Counted from the stretch's first letter, positions 1 through 12,197 are shown. The stretch: 64,000 bases of DNA from DASSUW01 sp963806395 (GCA_963806395.1 CAWDYI010000012.1:62001-126000); one strand, 5' to 3'. A program made the numbers and translations. Notes: a model not told the origin generated them from the letters alone.

Positions 1-2
1 GC

Positions 3-245
3 CTGTATCAGGACTCGAACGGCGAAGGCCGGAAGATCCACTTCGAGGACTACGGCACGTACAAGCTGGCGCGGTACGGGATGGGCGCCGGGCGGCGGGG
101 CGTCTCCTCGTACTACGACAACCAGGTCGGCGCCACCGCGGGGTCGGTCTTGATCGGCCCGAACTTCCGGCTCCGCCTCCGCAACTTCGGGAACGTTCCG
201 CGCATCCGGAACGACCGCGCGACGTACGTGCGGCTCTTCCCCTGA
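3..245 (+). CDS. C-terminal part of a secreted-type protein (possible peptidase-inhibitor I36 / crystallin-like fold)
   Basis: The frame is open from the first bases and stops with TGA at 243-245, so only the last 80 codons are present. The translation is rich in Tyr, Gly and Asn and contains YQDSNGEGRKIHFEDYG followed by VSSYYDNQVGATA. The second block resembles the SSYxNN repeats of small secreted beta/gamma-crystallin-like or SMPI-type (I36) proteins. That family call rests on a short motif only. The start, any signal peptide and the operon context lie outside the window. Confidence 0.5.
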   Translation: MYQDSNGEGRKIHFEDYGTYKLARYGMGAGRRGVSSYYDNQVGATAGSVLIGPNFRLRLRNFGNVPRIRNDRATYVRLFP

Positions 246-288
246 GCCTCAGGCGGCGCGGTGCGCAGAGCGCGAGGACACGGCGCCT

Positions 289-1116
289 CTACTTCGGCAC
301 GAACTCGCTGGCGGTGAACGTGGCGCCCTGTGGGTCGGTGATGACCGTCATCCGCACCCACGGGGCGTCGAACGGGGCGGCGATCACCCGGCCTCCGAGC
401 TCGGTCGCCCGCTCCGCGATCGCGTCGGCGTCGTCCACGCCGAAGGTCACGCCCCAATGCGGCGGCCCCTCGTCCGAGATCTGCGCGACGCTCGCGACGA
501 CGTCCTCGAACCGCTCCGGGGCGCCCATCTCCACCATGCCCGCACGGTTCCCGGGGTTTCGCTGCTCGAGGAAATCGCCGTAGCCGGGGAGCGCCCAGGC
601 GGAGCCGCCGCCGATGTCGAGGACCTCCCAGCCGAACACGGCTCCGTAGAAGGCGCTCGCGCGGTCGCGGTCGCGCGTGTTGAGATCGTTGAAGTTCAGC
701 GACCCGGGCTCGTTGACGATCGCTGCGCCGCGATGCTCATTCGCCTGCCACAGACAGAAGGCGGCGCCCTCGGAGTCGGCGCACAGCGCCGTCCGTCCCG
801 AGTCGCCTACGTCGGCGGGCTCGCTGAGCACGCTGCCGCCCGCGGCGCGGACCTTGGCGGCGGCCTCATCGGCGTCCGCCACCCACACGTACGTGTCCCA
901 GGCCACCGAGCGCTGCGTCGCCTCCGGCTGCGAAGCGATCCCCGCGACGGGACCGCCGCGGAGCAGAGCGAGGAAGTACTTGACCGGCGCCCCGGGAGGC
1001 GTGACGTCCTCGAACTCCCATCCGAACAGGCCGCCGTAGAACGCGACGGCGGCCTCGGGGTCGGGCTGGTTGGTGTCGATCCAGCACGGCACTCCCGGGA
1101 TGTAACGATCGCTCAC
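289..1116 (-). CDS. VOC (glyoxalase/bleomycin-resistance) family protein, two tandem domains
   Basis: A 275-residue protein made of two VOC modules, about residues 5-130 and 135-272. Each begins with a substrate-protein-like strand (PCWIDTNQPDPEAAVAFYGGLFGWE and SLNFNDLNTRDRDRASAFYGAVFGWE respectively, paraphrased from the visible frame). Both carry the AxxFYGxVFGW signature, and the protein ends with DPQGATFTASEF. Two-domain VOC proteins of this length are common in actinobacteria and are usually of unknown substrate. The chosen GTG at 1116 has a GAGGGAG ribosome-binding site just upstream. It stands alone, convergent with the preceding gene. Confidence 0.85.
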   Translation of the reverse strand: MSDRYIPGVPCWIDTNQPDPEAAVAFYGGLFGWEFEDVTPPGAPVKYFLALLRGGPVAGIASQPEATQRSVAWDTYVWVADADEAAAKVRAAGGSVLSEPADVGDSGRTALCADSEGAAFCLWQANEHRGAAIVNEPGSLNFNDLNTRDRDRASAFYGAVFGWEVLDIGGGSAWALPGYGDFLEQRNPGNRAGMVEMGAPERFEDVVASVAQISDEGPPHWGVTFGVDDADAIAERATELGGRVIAAPFDAPWVRMTVITDPQGATFTASEFVPK

Positions 1117-1222
1117 CCGATGCTCCCTCGTCGGTCAAATGGATGAGCTGCACCGTACGGACTGTTCGTACGCGCCGCCGCGAGGGGGTTCGCGGCGGCG
1201 CGTACTTTGACCCTCCGCTCCC

Positions 1223-1981
1223 CTACTGCCGGTTCGGCTGCCCCAGCAGCCAGCCCCACTTCTTCCAGATCTGGTCGACCGGGAGGGCCTGGGACCAGAC
1301 GTGGATCTCGTCGATGTCGCCGCTGAACATCAGGTCGCAGCTGCCGTGGTAGCCGCCGAGCGTGGCGTCGCCGTCGGGGCCGTTGTACTCGATCGTGCCG
1401 GGCACGCTCGAGCCCTCGCCGATCAGCTTGCCGTCGACGAACAGCTTCACGAGCGTGCCGTCGAACGTGCCGGCCACGTGATGCCACTTGCCGTCGTAGA
1501 TCGACGCGTCGTGGAAGCCGGACGAGAGCTGGCGGCTGCCGTTCCAGACGTAGAACTGGAGGCCTCCGCTGAAGCCGGTCATCAGCCCGTACGAGGCGGC
1601 GACGCAGTCCTGGCTGCCCTTGGCGATCAGGTAGCGGTAGGTGCCGGGCGACTGCGATGCCTTGATCCAGGCGCCGACCGTGAGCTGCTGCGGCTCGAGG
1701 CTCGAGGAGTCGTTGACGCTCACGAAGTCGTCGCCGCCGAAGCTCAGGGCGCTGGTGCCGAAGATGCCCCTGGTCCAGCTCGGATCGTTGGAGTCGGCCT
1801 GCGGCGTGGAGCCGAGGAAGCCGTGGTTGCCCTTGCCCGACCAGTCGTAGACCGTCTGGCCGCGCCCTTCGTTGAAGGACCACCAGCCTCTCAGCGGGAA
1901 GTCGATGGCGGCTGAAGCGGCGGCTGGCGCAGCGAGCGAGAGGAGCACTGCGAGCGCGAAGATGACCCGGGCGGATTTCAT
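1223..1981 (-). CDS. Secreted LamG/concanavalin A-like domain protein
   Basis: A 252-residue protein. The start at 1981 gives a clear Sec signal peptide (MKSARVIFALAVLLSLAAP...ASAA), so upstream in-frame codons are not used. Residues about 35-235 form one LamG domain: WWSFNEGRGQTVYDWSGKGNHG at its start, then LTVGAWIKAS, the KWHHVAGTFDGTLVKLFVDGKLIGEG core and DIDEIHVWSQAL near the end. These domains bind glycans or other extracellular ligands; no catalytic domain is attached. A small upstream frame (1978-2096) ends in a 4-bp overlap with this start. Confidence 0.85.
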   Translation of the reverse strand: MKSARVIFALAVLLSLAAPAAASAAIDFPLRGWWSFNEGRGQTVYDWSGKGNHGFLGSTPQADSNDPSWTRGIFGTSALSFGGDDFVSVNDSSSLEPQQLTVGAWIKASQSPGTYRYLIAKGSQDCVAASYGLMTGFSGGLQFYVWNGSRQLSSGFHDASIYDGKWHHVAGTFDGTLVKLFVDGKLIGEGSSVPGTIEYNGPDGDATLGGYHGSCDLMFSGDIDEIHVWSQALPVDQIWKKWGWLLGQPNRQ

Positions 1982-2096
1982 GTGTCCAGCCTGCGGCAAA
2001 CGTGCTCCGTCTGGAACTGGCCGTTGGGACAGTCCGGGCATCGAACCTTCGTCCACCTGACGCCGGGCTCGACAAGCCGAGGCGGCTGCAGCACCA
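1978..2096 (-). CDS. Possible 39-residue cysteine-containing small protein
   Basis: This short frame encodes MVLQPPRLVEPGVRWTKVRC followed by PDCPNGQFQTEHVCRRLDT. Three cysteines sit in a CPDC...C arrangement reminiscent of a zinc-ribbon half. Its TGA overlaps the ATG of the LamG gene by 4 bp, the arrangement used for translational coupling throughout this window. There is no strong ribosome-binding site and no family match is recognised, so it may be chance coding. Confidence 0.25.
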
Positions 2097-2105
2097 TCTT
2101 TCGTC

Positions 2106-2399
2106 GTGGAAATCGTCGTGATCGCGACGTTCTGGAGCATGTTCGCGTGCTTTCTGCTGTTCCCCTATCTCGGGATGCCCGCCTACCTGCACCGGGCCGC
2201 GACCACGCTGATGGCGGCCGAGTTCGTCGCGACGCTCGTGTGGAGCTTCTCGAGCGCCGGGTGCGTCGAACGCCCCTGCGCCCAGCCCGCGGAGGCCGCG
2301 CGGACCGCGATCTCGGTCGACATCCCACTGCTCGCCCTCGGGGTGATCGCGCTTGCCATCATCCGCGGCGTGCGACACCACCACAGGCTCAAGCAGTGA
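2106..2399 (+). CDS. Small membrane protein, function unknown
   Basis: A 97-residue protein with a GTG start and three probable membrane segments: about residues 3-25 (VVIATFWSMFACFLLFPYLG), 30-48 and 70-88 (ISVDIPLLALGVIALAII). Two cysteines lie in the external loop (GCVERPCAQP). Its stop overlaps the GTG start of the epimerase gene by 4 bp (GTGA at 2396-2399), so the two are probably translated together. No family was recognised. Confidence 0.6.
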   Translation: MEIVVIATFWSMFACFLLFPYLGMPAYLHRAATTLMAAEFVATLVWSFSSAGCVERPCAQPAEAARTAISVDIPLLALGVIALAIIRGVRHHHRLKQ

Positions 2400-3337
2400 G
2401 GATCCTCGTCACCGGTTCGCGCGGCAAGGTCGGCGCCGCGACCGTCACCGCGCTCCACGACGCCGGCCACGACGTCACCGCGTGTGACCTCGGCGCGGCC
2501 GTGTTCGAGCGCGGCGAGCCCGGGGCGCCGACCTATCGGCAGGCCGACCTCACACTCCCCGGCGACGCGTTCGCGGTCGTCCACGGGCACGACGCGATCA
2601 TCCACGCCGCGGCCATCCCGGACCCGCAGCACCACCCGCCGCACCGCGTCTTCTCCAACAACCTGATGGCGGCGTTCAACGTGCTCGAGGCGGCCGTGCG
2701 GATGGGCGTGCCGCGGTTCGTGAACGTGTCGAGCGAGACGGTGCCGGGCTTCTTCTTCCCCGAGCGCCCGTTCGTGGCCGCGTACGCGCCGGTCGACGAG
2801 GAGCACCCGATCGCGCCGCAGGATCCCTACGCGGTCGCCAAGCACTTCGGCGAGCAGCTGATGGACGCGGCGGTGCGCAGGTCGGACATCCGCTGCATCT
2901 CGATCCGGCCGTCGTGGGTGCAGTGGGAGGGCAACTACGACCACAACCTCGGGCCGTGCCTGCGCGATCCCGACGAGCCGAGCGCGAGCTTCTGGAGCTA
3001 CATCGACGCGTACGACCTGGCCGATGCGCTGCGGCTGGCCGCCGAGAGCGACCTGCCGGGTCACGAGGTGATGTACATCGCCTCGCCCGACAACTGCTCA
3101 GGGCGGCCATTGGCCGAGATGATCCGCCGCCATCACGGCGACAGCGTGCAGATCCGGGACCTGCCTCGCGAGGACGCGTCCGGCATCTCCAGCGCGAAGG
3201 CCGAACGGCTGATCGGCTACGCGCCCTCGCGCTCGTGGCGGGACTACCTCACCGAGGACGGGACACTGCGTGACGAGGCGCGCCAGCGGCTCGAACGCGG
3301 GGAGACCGGCCTGCAGCGCGGTCGCGCCGTCGGATAG
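2396..3337 (+). CDS. NAD(P)-dependent epimerase/dehydratase (extended SDR)
   Basis: A 313-residue extended short-chain dehydrogenase/reductase of the sugar-nucleotide epimerase type. The start is GTG, giving VRILVTGSRGKVGAATVTAL; the Rossmann glycine motif TGSRGKVG is at residues 6-13. The family's HAAAIPDP segment and the catalytic YxxxK pair (Tyr145, Lys149 in DPYAVAKHFGEQ) are present, as is SIRPSWVQW. Proteins of this type act in the cytoplasm on NDP-sugars or related alcohols, but the substrate cannot be read from the sequence. It is coupled to the small membrane protein upstream. Confidence 0.85.
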   Translation: MRILVTGSRGKVGAATVTALHDAGHDVTACDLGAAVFERGEPGAPTYRQADLTLPGDAFAVVHGHDAIIHAAAIPDPQHHPPHRVFSNNLMAAFNVLEAAVRMGVPRFVNVSSETVPGFFFPERPFVAAYAPVDEEHPIAPQDPYAVAKHFGEQLMDAAVRRSDIRCISIRPSWVQWEGNYDHNLGPCLRDPDEPSASFWSYIDAYDLADALRLAAESDLPGHEVMYIASPDNCSGRPLAEMIRRHHGDSVQIRDLPREDASGISSAKAERLIGYAPSRSWRDYLTEDGTLRDEARQRLERGETGLQRGRAVG

Positions 3338-3507
3338 AGAGGAGCCGGCGGCGGGGCTTGAAGGGCAGCGGCTCGGGGTCCTCGGGGCCGTAGCCCCGGA
3401 GCGCGCGGCGGGTGATGGATTCGATGTCTACGGGGAACATGAGGTTCAGTGTGCCCCTCGACACCCATCAATTCAAATGATCCTTTCCGCTACCGGATAA
3501 GCCAGTC

Positions 3508-5460
<1,953 letters not shown>

Positions 5461-5529
5461 CGGGAGATTGTGGCAGGAGAGAACCGTCGACTATTGGTGC
5501 AAGCGCGTGGCCGACCGCGCTGCCGGACG

Positions 5530-5563
5530 CCGCGGCCCGCCGCCGCAGGCGGCGGACCGCGGG
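5530..5563. terminator. GC-rich hairpin downstream of the MatC-like gene
   Basis: An imperfect inverted repeat (CCGCGGCCCGCCGCC - GCA - GGCGGCGGACCGCGG) lies between the stop of the leftward MatC-like gene (5586) and the start of ftsH (5460). It can form a strong stem but has no clear U-tract. It could attenuate read-through into ftsH. Confidence 0.4.
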
Positions 5564-5585
5564 CTTGTTCCTGGCCGCTGGCGGG

Positions 5586-6927
5586 CTAGAGCCAGCCCGG
5601 CACCACGAAGATCAGCCAGACGATCGGCGGGGCGATCAGCACCATGCTCATCCCCCACTGCATCAGGCGCTTGAACACGTAGTCGCGCTTCTCGGCCGGC
5701 GTGTTGGCGACCGTCAGGGCGCCGCTCGTCGAGAACGGGCTCGAGTCGACGACCGAGGAGGAGATCGCGAGCGCGATGATCAGACCGACCGCGCCCACGG
5801 CACCCGTCTCCAGGAACGGGACCGCCAGCGGGATCAGCGCCCCGAGGATGCCGGTGGTCGACGCGAACGCCGACACCGCCGCCCCGACGTAACAGATCAG
5901 CAGGGCGGCCAGCAGGGCCGAGCCGATCGTCGCGACCTGCTCGCCGAGCCAGTCGATCGTGCCGAGCGTCTCGAGCACGCCGACGTAGGTGACGACGCCG
6001 CAGATCAGCAGCACCGTCGGCCACGCGACCTTGCTCACCGCGTCCTTGGTTGACTGCGGTGAGACCAACGACAGGACGAGCGCGATCGACAGTGCGACGA
6101 ACCCGACGTCGACGTCGAAGGCGAGCGCGACGACGATCAGCGTCACGATGCCGATCAGCGTCAGCACCTTGTCGCGATCGAGCTCCGGCATGTCGCCGGC
6201 GCCGGCCGCGGCGGTCGAGCCGCCGGCCATCGGCGGCCGCGAACCGGTCGCCGCCGCCTCTTCCTCCTTACGGCGCTCGAAGCGAGCCGTGGACTCGTCG
6301 TCGCCCGGCACCACCGGCGGCCGCCGCAGCAGCTCGCGTCCGCCGAACATGAGGAACACGACGACGCTGAGCGCCGCGTTGAACACGAACGACGACGCGA
6401 ACAGCAGCATCGCGTTCTCCGCCAGGTCGTTGCGCTCGACGACGCCGTTGACGATGCTGCCGAAGACGCTGATCGGCGAGAAGCCGCCGGCCGTGGCGCC
6501 GTTGATGATCAGCAGGCCCATCAGCACCGGGTTGATGCCGTAGGTCAGCGCGAAGCCGAGGCCGATCGGGGCGATGATCGCGACGGCGCCCGGGCACCAC
6601 GGCACCCGAGGCGGTGAGCGCCGCCGTGACGAGGAAGAACACCCACGGGATGGCGGCGACGCGGCCGCCGACCGCTTTCACCGCAGCGTGGATGAGCCAG
6701 TCCACCGTCCCGTTGTTCGTCGCGATCGCGAACAGGTAGGTGACGCCGACGAGGATGATGAAGAGGTCGCCGGGGAACCCGGCGAAGATGTCGTCCTCCG
6801 AGATGCCCATCGCCGTGCCGACGGCGAAGGCGGCGACAAGACCGAGCACGCCCATGTTGATGGGCAGCGTCGTGGCGATCAGGAAGATCGCTACGAGGAC
6901 GAGTATTGAAATGAGCTCGTTGGACAT
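5586..6927 (-). pseudogene. MatC-like dicarboxylate carrier, one frameshift
   Basis: Two overlapping frames together make a typical carrier of about 447 residues. The N-terminal part (from ATG 6927) reads MSNELISILVLVAIFLIATT...GFPGDLFIILVGVTYLFAIATNNGTVDWL, the signature of the MatC_N dicarboxylate/malonate carrier family. It breaks at about 6590 in ASGAVVPG and resumes in another frame with GAVAIIAPIGLGFALTYGI. Removing one G from the CCCGGGCGCC run restores a single frame. The second half has several membrane segments typical of SLC13/ArsB-like folds, with a cytoplasmic linker rich in Glu/Arg. It follows the FAD/Fe-S gene by 19 bp, so the pair probably imports and oxidises an organic acid. 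Confidence 0.78.
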
Positions 6928-6946
6928 CGGACCCCCCTGCAGTCGC

Positions 6947-9855
6947 TTACAGCGCCTCCCTCACGATCTGCACCGGGTGCCGGGCCTCCCGACCCACCCC
7001 GTGCGCGATCTGCTGGCGGCATGAGACCCCGGTCGCGGCGACCAGGGTGCCGGCGTCCTCCCCACGCAACGCCGGGAACAGCCGGGTCTCCCCGATCTGC
7101 ATGGACAGCTCGTAGTGCTCTGACTCGAATCCGAACGACCCGGCCATCCCGCAGCAGCCGGCGTCGAGCTCCACCACGTCGGCGCCCGGGATCCGCTTGA
7201 GCAGCTCCACGGTCGCCGTGGTACCCGCAAGCGCCTTCTGGTGACAGTGGCCGTGGAAGACGATCCGGCTGCCCGCCACCGGCGAGCCCGGGTCGAGGCG
7301 CAGCGACCCGTCGTCGATCGCCTCGACCAGCAGCTCCTCGACCAGCCGTGCCTGACCGGCGACCGCCTCGGCGCGCGGGTCGCCGGGCAGCAGACTGAGG
7401 TGCTCCTCGCGCAGCGTCAGCAGGCACGAGGGCTCGCAGCCGACGATCGGCACGCCGCGCTCGGCGTACGGCGCCAGCCGGCCCGCCATGTCGGCGGCCA
7501 TCTCGCGCGCCTGGTCGAGCAGCCCCTTCGAGATGCTCGCGCGCCCGCAGCAGCCGGCGCTCTCGAGCCGCACGGACCAGCCCGCGGCCTCGAGCAGCTC
7601 GATCGCCGCGCGGCCGACCGCGGGCTCGGTGAAGGTCGTGAACGAGTCGGCCAGGAAGACGAGCTCGCCGCGCGTGCCGGCGCGCGGCGCGGCGTGGCGC
7701 CGGTGCCAGCGGATCAGCGTCTCGCGCGCGAACCGCGGCAGCGGGCGGCGGCGGTCGATCCCCGCTGCGCGCTCGAGCAGCGCGCGCAGCGGCGGGACGC
7801 GCGCGGGCAGGTTCGACAGCGGCGCGGTGGCGGCGCCGAGGCGGTTCAGCCGCCGGATCGAGCCGAACAGCCGCGAGCGCAGCGGCACGCCGTGGACGTC
7901 CTGGTAGTGCGAGAGGAACTCCGACTTCATCGACGCCATGTCGACGCCCAGCGGGCACTCGCTCTTGCACGCCTTGCACTCGAGGCAGAGGTCGAGGATC
8001 TCGTGCAACCGCTCGTCGCCGAGCGCCGCCTTCGGATCCGGCTGCGAGAGCGCCTTCACGAGCGCGTTCGCGCGCCCGCGCGTGGCGTGCTCCTCCTCGC
8101 GCGTGGCCATGTACGACGGGCACATCACGCCGCTGCCGGTCTTGCGGCACGCGCCGATGCGCTGGCAGCGGTCGGCGGCGCCGCGCATCCCGCCGTGCTC
8201 GGCGAACGACAGCCGCGTGACCAGCGGGCCGGGCGGCGGGAGCGCGGGATCGCGCAGGTCGGTGGTGATCGGCGCCGCGTCGACCATCACGCCCGGGTTC
8301 AGGCGGTTGTCGGGATCGAACAGCGCCTTGGTCCGTCGCATCGCCTCGTACAGGTCGTCGCCGAAGATGCGCGGGTTGAACGGGCTGCGCACGCGACCGT
8401 CGCCGTGCTCGGACGAGTTGACGCCGTCGAACTCGGCGACCAGCGCCATCACCTCCTCCGCCACCGCGCTCATCGTGTCGATCCCGCCCGGCTCGGTCAG
8501 GTCGACGAACGGCCGGATGTGCAGGCAGCCGACGGAAGCATGGCCGTACCACCCGGCCGTCAGCTCGTGGCGGTCGAGGATCTCCTTGAAGCGCGCGACG
8601 TAGTCGTTCAACCGCTCCGGCGCCACCGCGGTGTCCTCGACGAACGCGAGCGGCCGGCGGGCGCCGGTGCTGGCGGCCATCAGCAGTCCGAGCCCGGCCT
8701 TGCGGACCTTGGTGAGCGCATCCTGCTCGGCCGGCGTCTCCGCGCGCAGCGTGTGGTAGCCGTGTCCGTGTGCGCTCCAGGCCGCGTCGAGGCGATCGAC
8801 TTTGTCGCCCGCCTCCGCGCCGGTGTCGCCGAAGAACGTCACGAACAGCAGCGCGTCGGGATCGCCCTCGATCGTCTCGGACATGCTCCGGTACTCGAGC
8901 TTCGAGCGCGACAGCTCGAGGATCGTGCGATCGATCATCTCGACCGCCGCCGCGCCCAGCTCGAGCGCGTCGTCGGTCGCCGCGATCGCGGCGGCCATCG
9001 AGTCGAAGTGGCCGACCGCGAACGCGCTTCGCCTTCGGCAGCTCGACCAGGCCGACGGTCGCCTCGGTGACCGCGACCAGCGTGCCCTCTGAGCCGACCA
9101 CGAACTTCGCGAGGTCGAACTCGCGCGCGAGCCGGTCGAGCCGGTAGCCGCCCGACTGGCGCCAGTGCTTCGGGAAGCCGGCCGCGATCGCGTCGCGGTG
9201 GTCGCCCAGGATCTCCCGCAGCCCGTCGCGGATCGCGGCGGGCGCGCCGTCGCCGCCCGGGCCCAGCTTCGCGCGCGAGCCGTCCGCCAGCACCACGTCG
9301 AGCTCGAGGACATGGTCGATCGTGGTGCCGTAGACGATCGAGTGGCTGCCCGAGGAGTTGTTGCCGATCATCCCGCCGATGCGTCGCCCGGTTGGACGTC
9401 GACGTGTCCGGCCCGAAGCCGAGCCCGAACCGCTGCGCGGCACGGTTGAGGTCCTCCTGCACGACGCCCGGGCCGACGCGCACGCGCAGCGCCTCCGTGT
9501 CGATCTCGCCGATCGCGTCCATGTGGCGCGACGTGTCGAGCACGATCCCGCGGCCGCCGACCGACTGGCCGGACAGGCTCGTGCCGCCGCCCCGCGTCAC
9601 CACCGGGACGTCGAAGTGGCCGGCGACCGCGATCGCCGCCGCGACGTCGGCGCCATCACGCGGGAACGCCACCAGCAGCGGCTCGCGCGCGTACATGCTC
9701 GCGTCGCTCGCGTACAGGTGGCGCGTGTAGGCGTCCGCGCGCACGTCGCCGCGCAGCTCGCGGCGCAGCGCGGCGGCGAGGTCGCCGCCCGCGCGGATGC
9801 GTCGTGGTGTGCCCTTCCGGGTATCGATGGCCACAGTCAACCCCCTCGAAGCCAT
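6947..9855 (-). pseudogene. FAD-binding plus (Fe-S)-binding oxidoreductase (GlcD/D-lactate dehydrogenase-GlpC fusion type), two frameshifts
   Basis: Three frame segments reconstruct one protein of roughly 970 residues. The N-terminal FAD_binding_4 domain (VPVVTRGGGTSLSGQSVGGRGIV) breaks at about 9381 and resumes with IGGMIGNNSSGSHS. It breaks again at about 9026 after GLVELPKAK and resumes with FAVGHFDSM. Each break is one extra base. The rest holds the FAD-oxidase C-terminal domain (YGHASVGCLHIRPF, SSEHGDGRVRSPF), a ferredoxin-like [4Fe-4S] module (CLECKACKSECPLG) and two CCG domains (SAGCCGRAS, DAGCCGMAGSFG). This architecture oxidises 2-hydroxyacids (glycolate/D-lactate class) and passes electrons to the membrane. 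Start chosen at 9855, only 15 bp from the divergent aminotransferase. Confidence 0.82.
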
Positions 9856-9870
9856 TCGCTTACCCTTCAA

Positions 9871-11034
9871 ATGACGGTGGGACGCCATTTCCTGCAGATC
9901 CCGGGGCCGACGAACGTCCCCGACCGGGTCCTGCGCGCGATCGACGCGCCGACGATCGATCACCGCGGACCGGCCTTCGCCGCCCTCGGCCTCGAGGTGC
10001 TCGAGGGCATGCGGGAGGTGTTCCGGACCGCCGGCCCGGTGGTGATCTACCCGTCCTCGGGGACCGGTGCGTGGGAGGCCGCGCTGGTCAACACCCTCTC
10101 CCCCGGCGACCGCGTGCTGGCGTTCGAGACCGGGCACTTCGCGACGCTCTGGCGCGCGATGGCCGAGCGGCTCGGGCTCGAGGTCGACTGGGTGCCGGGC
10201 GACTGGCGCCACGGCGTCGACCCCGACAAGGTCGCCGCGGTGCTGCGCGCCGACCCGTCGATCCGCGCGGTGATGGTCGTCCACAACGAGACGTCGACGG
10301 GCGTGACCAGCCGGGTCGCCGAGGTGCGCGAGGCGATCGACGCCGCGGGATCGGACGCGCTGCTGCTGGTCGACACGATCTCGTCGCTCGGCTCGATCGA
10401 CTACCGGCACGACGAGTGGGGCGTCGACGTGACGGTCGGCTGCTCGCAGAAGGGCCTGATGCTCCCGGCCGGCCTCGGCTTCAACGCGGTGAGCGAGAAG
10501 GCGCTGGCCGCAGCCGAAGGGGCGCGCCTGCCGCGCTCGTACTGGGACTGGGCGCCGATCATCGAGGCCAACCAGGCCGGCTTCTGGCCGTACACGTCGG
10601 CGACCAACCTCCTGTACGGGCTGCGCGAGGCGATCGCGATGCTGCGCGAGGAAGGGCTGGAGAACGTGTTCGCGCGCCACCGCCGGCACGCGGAGGCGAC
10701 GCGGGCCGCGGTGCGGGCGTGGGATCTCGAGGTCCTGTGCGCGGACGAGCGCGAGCACTCGGCGGCGCTGACGGCGGTGCTCGTGCCGGACGGCGTCGAC
10801 GCCGACGAGATCCGGCGGGTGATCCTCGAGCGGTTCGACATGTCACTCGGCGCCGGGCTCGGCAAGCTGGCCGGCCGCGTGTTCCGGATCGGCCACCTGG
10901 GCGACTTCAACGACCTGATGCTCGCCGGGACGCTGTGCGGCGTCGAGATGGGGCTGCGCCTCGCCGGCGTGCCGGCACCGAACGGCGTCGAGGCCGCGCT
11001 CGAACGGCTGGCGCTCGAGCCCGTCGCGGTGTGA
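9871..11034 (+). CDS. Class V aminotransferase (serine/alanine-glyoxylate aminotransferase type)
   Basis: A 387-residue PLP enzyme. The N-terminus FLQIPGPTNVPDRVLRAI is the classical signature of alanine-/serine-glyoxylate aminotransferases. Other hallmarks are IYPSSGTGAWEAALVN, HNETSTGV, the PLP aspartate in LLVDTISSLGS and the PLP lysine in GCSQKGLMLPAGLG. It would convert glyoxylate (or a related oxoacid) with serine or alanine. It opens an operon with 4-bp GTGA overlaps to the CoA-transferase and then the enoyl-CoA hydratase. The divergent 2-hydroxyacid oxidase could supply glyoxylate; that link is inference. Confidence 0.88.
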   Translation: MTVGRHFLQIPGPTNVPDRVLRAIDAPTIDHRGPAFAALGLEVLEGMREVFRTAGPVVIYPSSGTGAWEAALVNTLSPGDRVLAFETGHFATLWRAMAERLGLEVDWVPGDWRHGVDPDKVAAVLRADPSIRAVMVVHNETSTGVTSRVAEVREAIDAAGSDALLLVDTISSLGSIDYRHDEWGVDVTVGCSQKGLMLPAGLGFNAVSEKALAAAEGARLPRSYWDWAPIIEANQAGFWPYTSATNLLYGLREAIAMLREEGLENVFARHRRHAEATRAAVRAWDLEVLCADEREHSAALTAVLVPDGVDADEIRRVILERFDMSLGAGLGKLAGRVFRIGHLGDFNDLMLAGTLCGVEMGLRLAGVPAPNGVEAALERLALEPVAV

Positions 11035-12197
11035 GCGCCCTCGACGGGCTCCGGATCCTGGAGCTCACCCAGGTCATGGCCGGCCCGTTCTGCGGCCAGG
11101 TGCTGGCCGACATGGGCGCCGACGTGATCAAGGTCGAGCCGCCGGAGGGCGACACGACGCGCCGCTCGCTCGGCTTCCGCATGCGCGGCGACGACACCGC
11201 GGCGTTCCTGGCCGTCAACCGCAACAAGCGCTCGCTCACGCTCGACCTCAAGTCGGGCGACCACCAGGCCGTGTTCCACCGGCTGGTGCGCGACGCCGAC
11301 GTCGTGCTGGAGAACTACCGCCCGGGCGTCGCGGCACGGTTGGGCGCGGACTGGGAGACGCTGTCCGCGCTGAACCCGCGGCTCGTATACGCGAGCGTGT
11401 CGGGCTTCGGTCAGACCGGGCCGTACGCGCAGCGGCCCGGCTACGACCTGATCGCGCAGGGATTGTCCGGCGTGATGAGCGTCACCGGCGAGCCGGGCGG
11501 CGACCCGGTCAAGTGCGGGATCCCGATCGGCGACCTTTCGGCAGGCCTGTTCTGCGCCGTGGCGATCCTGTCGGCGGTCGTCGCGCGCGAGCGCACCGGC
11601 CGCGGCCAGCGGATCGACACGTCGCTGTTCGAGGGCGCGCTCGCGCTGTCGATCTGGGAGACGGCCGAGCTGTGGGCGACCGGCCGCGTGCCCGAGCCGC
11701 TCGGCTCCGCGCACCGCCTGACCGCGCCGTACCAGGCGCTGCGCACGCGCGACGGGCACATCACGGTCGGCGGCAACACCCAGCCGCTGTGGGAGCGCCT
11801 GTGCGAGGCGATCGGCCGGCCTGAGCTGATCGGCGACCCGCGGTTCGCGTCCAACGACGAGCGGATGGAGCACCGCGCCGAGCTGGTGGCCGAGCTCGAG
11901 ACGGCGACCGCCGCGCGCGACGCCGACGAGTGGGTGGCGGCGCTCGGCGAGGCGGGCGTGCCGTGCGGGCCGATCCACGACTACCGGCAGGTGTTCGAGG
12001 ACCCGCACACGCAGGCGCGCAAGATGGAGGTCGAGCTGGAGCATCCGGTCGAGGGCACGATCCGCGCGCTCGGCATCCCGGTGAAGCTGAGCGACACGCC
12101 CGGCGCGATCCGCCGGCCCGCGCCGCTGCTCGGTGAGCACACGGCCGAGGTGCTGCGCGAGGCGGGCCTCTCCGACGCGGAGATCGCGGCGCTGTGA
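11031..12197 (+). CDS. CaiB/BaiF family (class III) CoA-transferase
   Basis: A 388-residue protein starting at GTG 11031 inside the previous stop codon. It opens with LDGLRILELTQVMAGPFCGQVLADMGADVIKVEPP, the family's N-terminal signature, and has the RNKRSLTLDLKS segment. The catalytic aspartate lies in the VLENYRPGV...YDLIAQGLSGVMSVTGE region. Members transfer CoA between carboxylic acids (oxalate/formate, malate/succinate, carnitine and others). The position between an aminotransferase and an enoyl-CoA hydratase suggests activation of an acid for beta-oxidation-like chemistry, substrate unknown. Confidence 0.9.
   Translation: MSALDGLRILELTQVMAGPFCGQVLADMGADVIKVEPPEGDTTRRSLGFRMRGDDTAAFLAVNRNKRSLTLDLKSGDHQAVFHRLVRDADVVLENYRPGVAARLGADWETLSALNPRLVYASVSGFGQTGPYAQRPGYDLIAQGLSGVMSVTGEPGGDPVKCGIPIGDLSAGLFCAVAILSAVVARERTGRGQRIDTSLFEGALALSIWETAELWATGRVPEPLGSAHRLTAPYQALRTRDGHITVGGNTQPLWERLCEAIGRPELIGDPRFASNDERMEHRAELVAELETATAARDADEWVAALGEAGVPCGPIHDYRQVFEDPHTQARKMEVELEHPVEGTIRALGIPVKLSDTPGAIRRPAPLLGEHTAEVLREAGLSDAEIAAL

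Noticed and set aside
3249..3464. Leftward 71-codon frame (VSRGTLNLMFPVDIESITRRA...) at the end of the epimerase gene
   Set aside because: It overlaps the epimerase on the opposite strand, turns into low-complexity Arg-rich sequence and matches no family.
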